Part shown: positions 54,856-55,915 of the stretch, one piece after another | How positions within the stretch are numbered: position 1 is the stretch's first letter | How the letters are laid out: the number at the start of each line of letters is the position of its first letter | DNA from: Candidatus Campylobacter infans | GTDB taxonomy: Bacteria; Campylobacterota; Campylobacteria; Campylobacterales; Campylobacteraceae | Direction of reading: 5' to 3' | Assembly (NCBI GenBank): GCA_009827235.1 | Contig: SPMW01000007.1 | Coordinates: 1 to 55,915, forward strand | Length of the DNA: 55,915 nt | Notes under the pieces: model-generated | The model's database searches: none | What the model was told of the DNA's origin: nothing | The model's input: only the letters and a program-made list of their open reading frames with translations | Made by a program: the position numbers and the translations under genes

Positions 54856-55915
54856 GTGATAAAAAGAAGTTCTATTGACAATCTAGCCGCCAGCATAGAT
54901 ATAAGCGATTTAATATCAAGCTATGTGCCACTTAAAAAAAATGGCGTCCATAGTTATGTTGGGCTTTGCCCATTTCACGATGACCGCTCGCCGTCTATGC
55001 ATGTAAGTAGCGATAAAGGGCTTTATCATTGCTTTGCTTGCGGAGCTGGCGGTAATATTTTTAAGTTTATAATGGAGATTGAAAATATAGACTTTGCCAG
55101 CGCAGTTGAAAAAATCGCCGATATGTATAATATCAGCTTAGAATACAGCAAAAACGACAATACAAAAGATTACAAAAGCGCAGCAAATGTGCTAAATGAA
55201 CTAAATGCTAGCTACAAACTAGCTCTTTTTAGCCAAGATGGAGCGCGCGCGTTAAAATACCTAAAAGAGCGCGGGATAAATGATGCGATGATTGAGCGTT
55301 TTGAGCTGGGTTGGGCTGGGAGCAGTGCTAAAAGCATAGCTTGCTTACAAAATGCAAATATCGCGCCCTCGCTTGCTCTAAAAGCTGGCGCAATTAAACA
55401 AAATCAAAAAGGTTATTATGCTAGCTTTATCGAGCGCATAAGTTTTCCTATTTATAATCATATCGGCACGCTAGTTGGTTTTGGCGGGCGCACGATTAGC
55501 GGACATCTGGCCAAATATGTAAATAGCCCACAAAGTGAAATTTTTGACAAATCACGCATTTTATACGGCTACGATAAAGCCAAAAATGAAATTTTCAAAC
55601 GCAAAGAAATGATTATTTGCGAGGGTTATATGGATTGTATTATGTTGCATTTGGCTGGCTTTACTAACGCAGTGGCCGTGCTTGGCACCGCATTAACGCC
55701 TAAACATTTACCGCTAATTAAAAAAGAAAATATTAAAGTAATTTTAAGTTTTGATAGCGACACGGCTGGCGAAAATGCCGCTTTTAAAAGCGCTGGGCTT
55801 TTAGCCTTAAATGGCATAGATGGGCGCGCAGTGCTAATAAATGGAGGCAAAGATCCAGCCGAGCTAGTAGCTAGTGGCAAAGCTAATGAATTAAAAACGC
55901 TTTATAGTGGCGGGG
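54856..55915 (+). CDS. dnaG: DNA primase DnaG, 3' part cut off by window end
   Basis: The reading frame starts at GTG (54856) and stays open to the last base (about 353 residues, roughly 60 percent of the enzyme). DnaG makes RNA primers for replication. The N-terminal zinc domain is clear, with CPFH (about 38-41) and CFAC (about 60-63) as ligands. The core follows: YLKERGINDAMIERFELGW (about 132), FPIYNHIGTLVGFGGR (about 197), and the TOPRIM motifs ICEGYMD (about 257) and LSFDSDTAG (about 299). No helicase-binding domain is visible because of the truncation. No strong ribosome binding site precedes the GTG; translation from another nearby start is possible. Confidence 0.95.
   Translation, partial: MIKRSSIDNLAASIDISDLISSYVPLKKNGVHSYVGLCPFHDDRSPSMHVSSDKGLYHCFACGAGGNIFKFIMEIENIDFASAVEKIADMYNISLEYSKNDNTKDYKSAANVLNELNASYKLALFSQDGARALKYLKERGINDAMIERFELGWAGSSAKSIACLQNANIAPSLALKAGAIKQNQKGYYASFIERISFPIYNHIGTLVGFGGRTISGHLAKYVNSPQSEIFDKSRILYGYDKAKNEIFKRKEMIICEGYMDCIMLHLAGFTNAVAVLGTALTPKHLPLIKKENIKVILSFDSDTAGENAAFKSAGLLALNGIDGRAVLINGGKDPAELVASGKANELKTLYSGG

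Overview
This window is chromosomal DNA of a Campylobacterota bacterium, most likely a Campylobacter. The evidence is the low GC content, the Campylobacter-style promoters (a good TATAAT box behind a T-run, usually with no -35 box), a Campylobacter-type major porin, the cts transformation operon, a CjaA-type binding protein and a UPF0323 lipoprotein. I cannot fix the species. Gene content is almost all core; I see no phage, insertion sequence, CRISPR array or tRNA gene.

Layout. 1-430: the 3' end of a type IV pilin-like gene. 701-3826: ppx/gppA, DUF475 and rnhB on the minus strand. 3999-12733: an eight-gene minus-strand operon for a type IV pilus-like DNA-uptake machine (PilM/PilN fusion, PilO-like, CtsR, secretin CtsD, CtsP, CtsX, CtsE, CtsF). 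Its order matches the MSHA pilus operon gene for gene. 12839-17474: era and fliH-fliG-fliF. 17720-18047: RNase P RNA, which has no reading frame. 18113-18871: thiG. 19011-22412: the CIRCE-controlled hrcA-grpE-dnaK heat-shock operon. 22589-25560: a complete polar amino acid ABC importer. 25606-28303: flhB, a small unknown gene, pgeF and ribE. 28366-34068: addA, addB and a FixH-like gene. 34202-35465: a small acidic protein and a DHH phosphoesterase. 35565-39311: the hydABC [NiFe] uptake hydrogenase. 39407-40392: azlCD. 40446-46149: a surface polysaccharide block (tandem glycosyltransferase, coiled-coil peptide, Wzt/Wzm exporter, divergent gmd). 46222-53685: a UPF0323 lipoprotein, an RND transporter with MlaC, a LivJ-type binding protein, a cytochrome c and the major porin. 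54015-54763: a DUF493 gene and moaC. 54856-55915: the 5' part of dnaG, cut by the window end.

The most informative points are these. The competence operon is colinear with MSHA pilus biogenesis and sits behind a promoter with helically phased A-tracts. The Era protein appears to lack the GXXG loop of its KH domain. A 217-bp element upstream of the porin gene is bounded by 18-bp inverted repeats and carries a GC-rich hairpin. The polysaccharide export block has a stand-alone coiled-coil peptide between the exporter and the glycosyltransferase.
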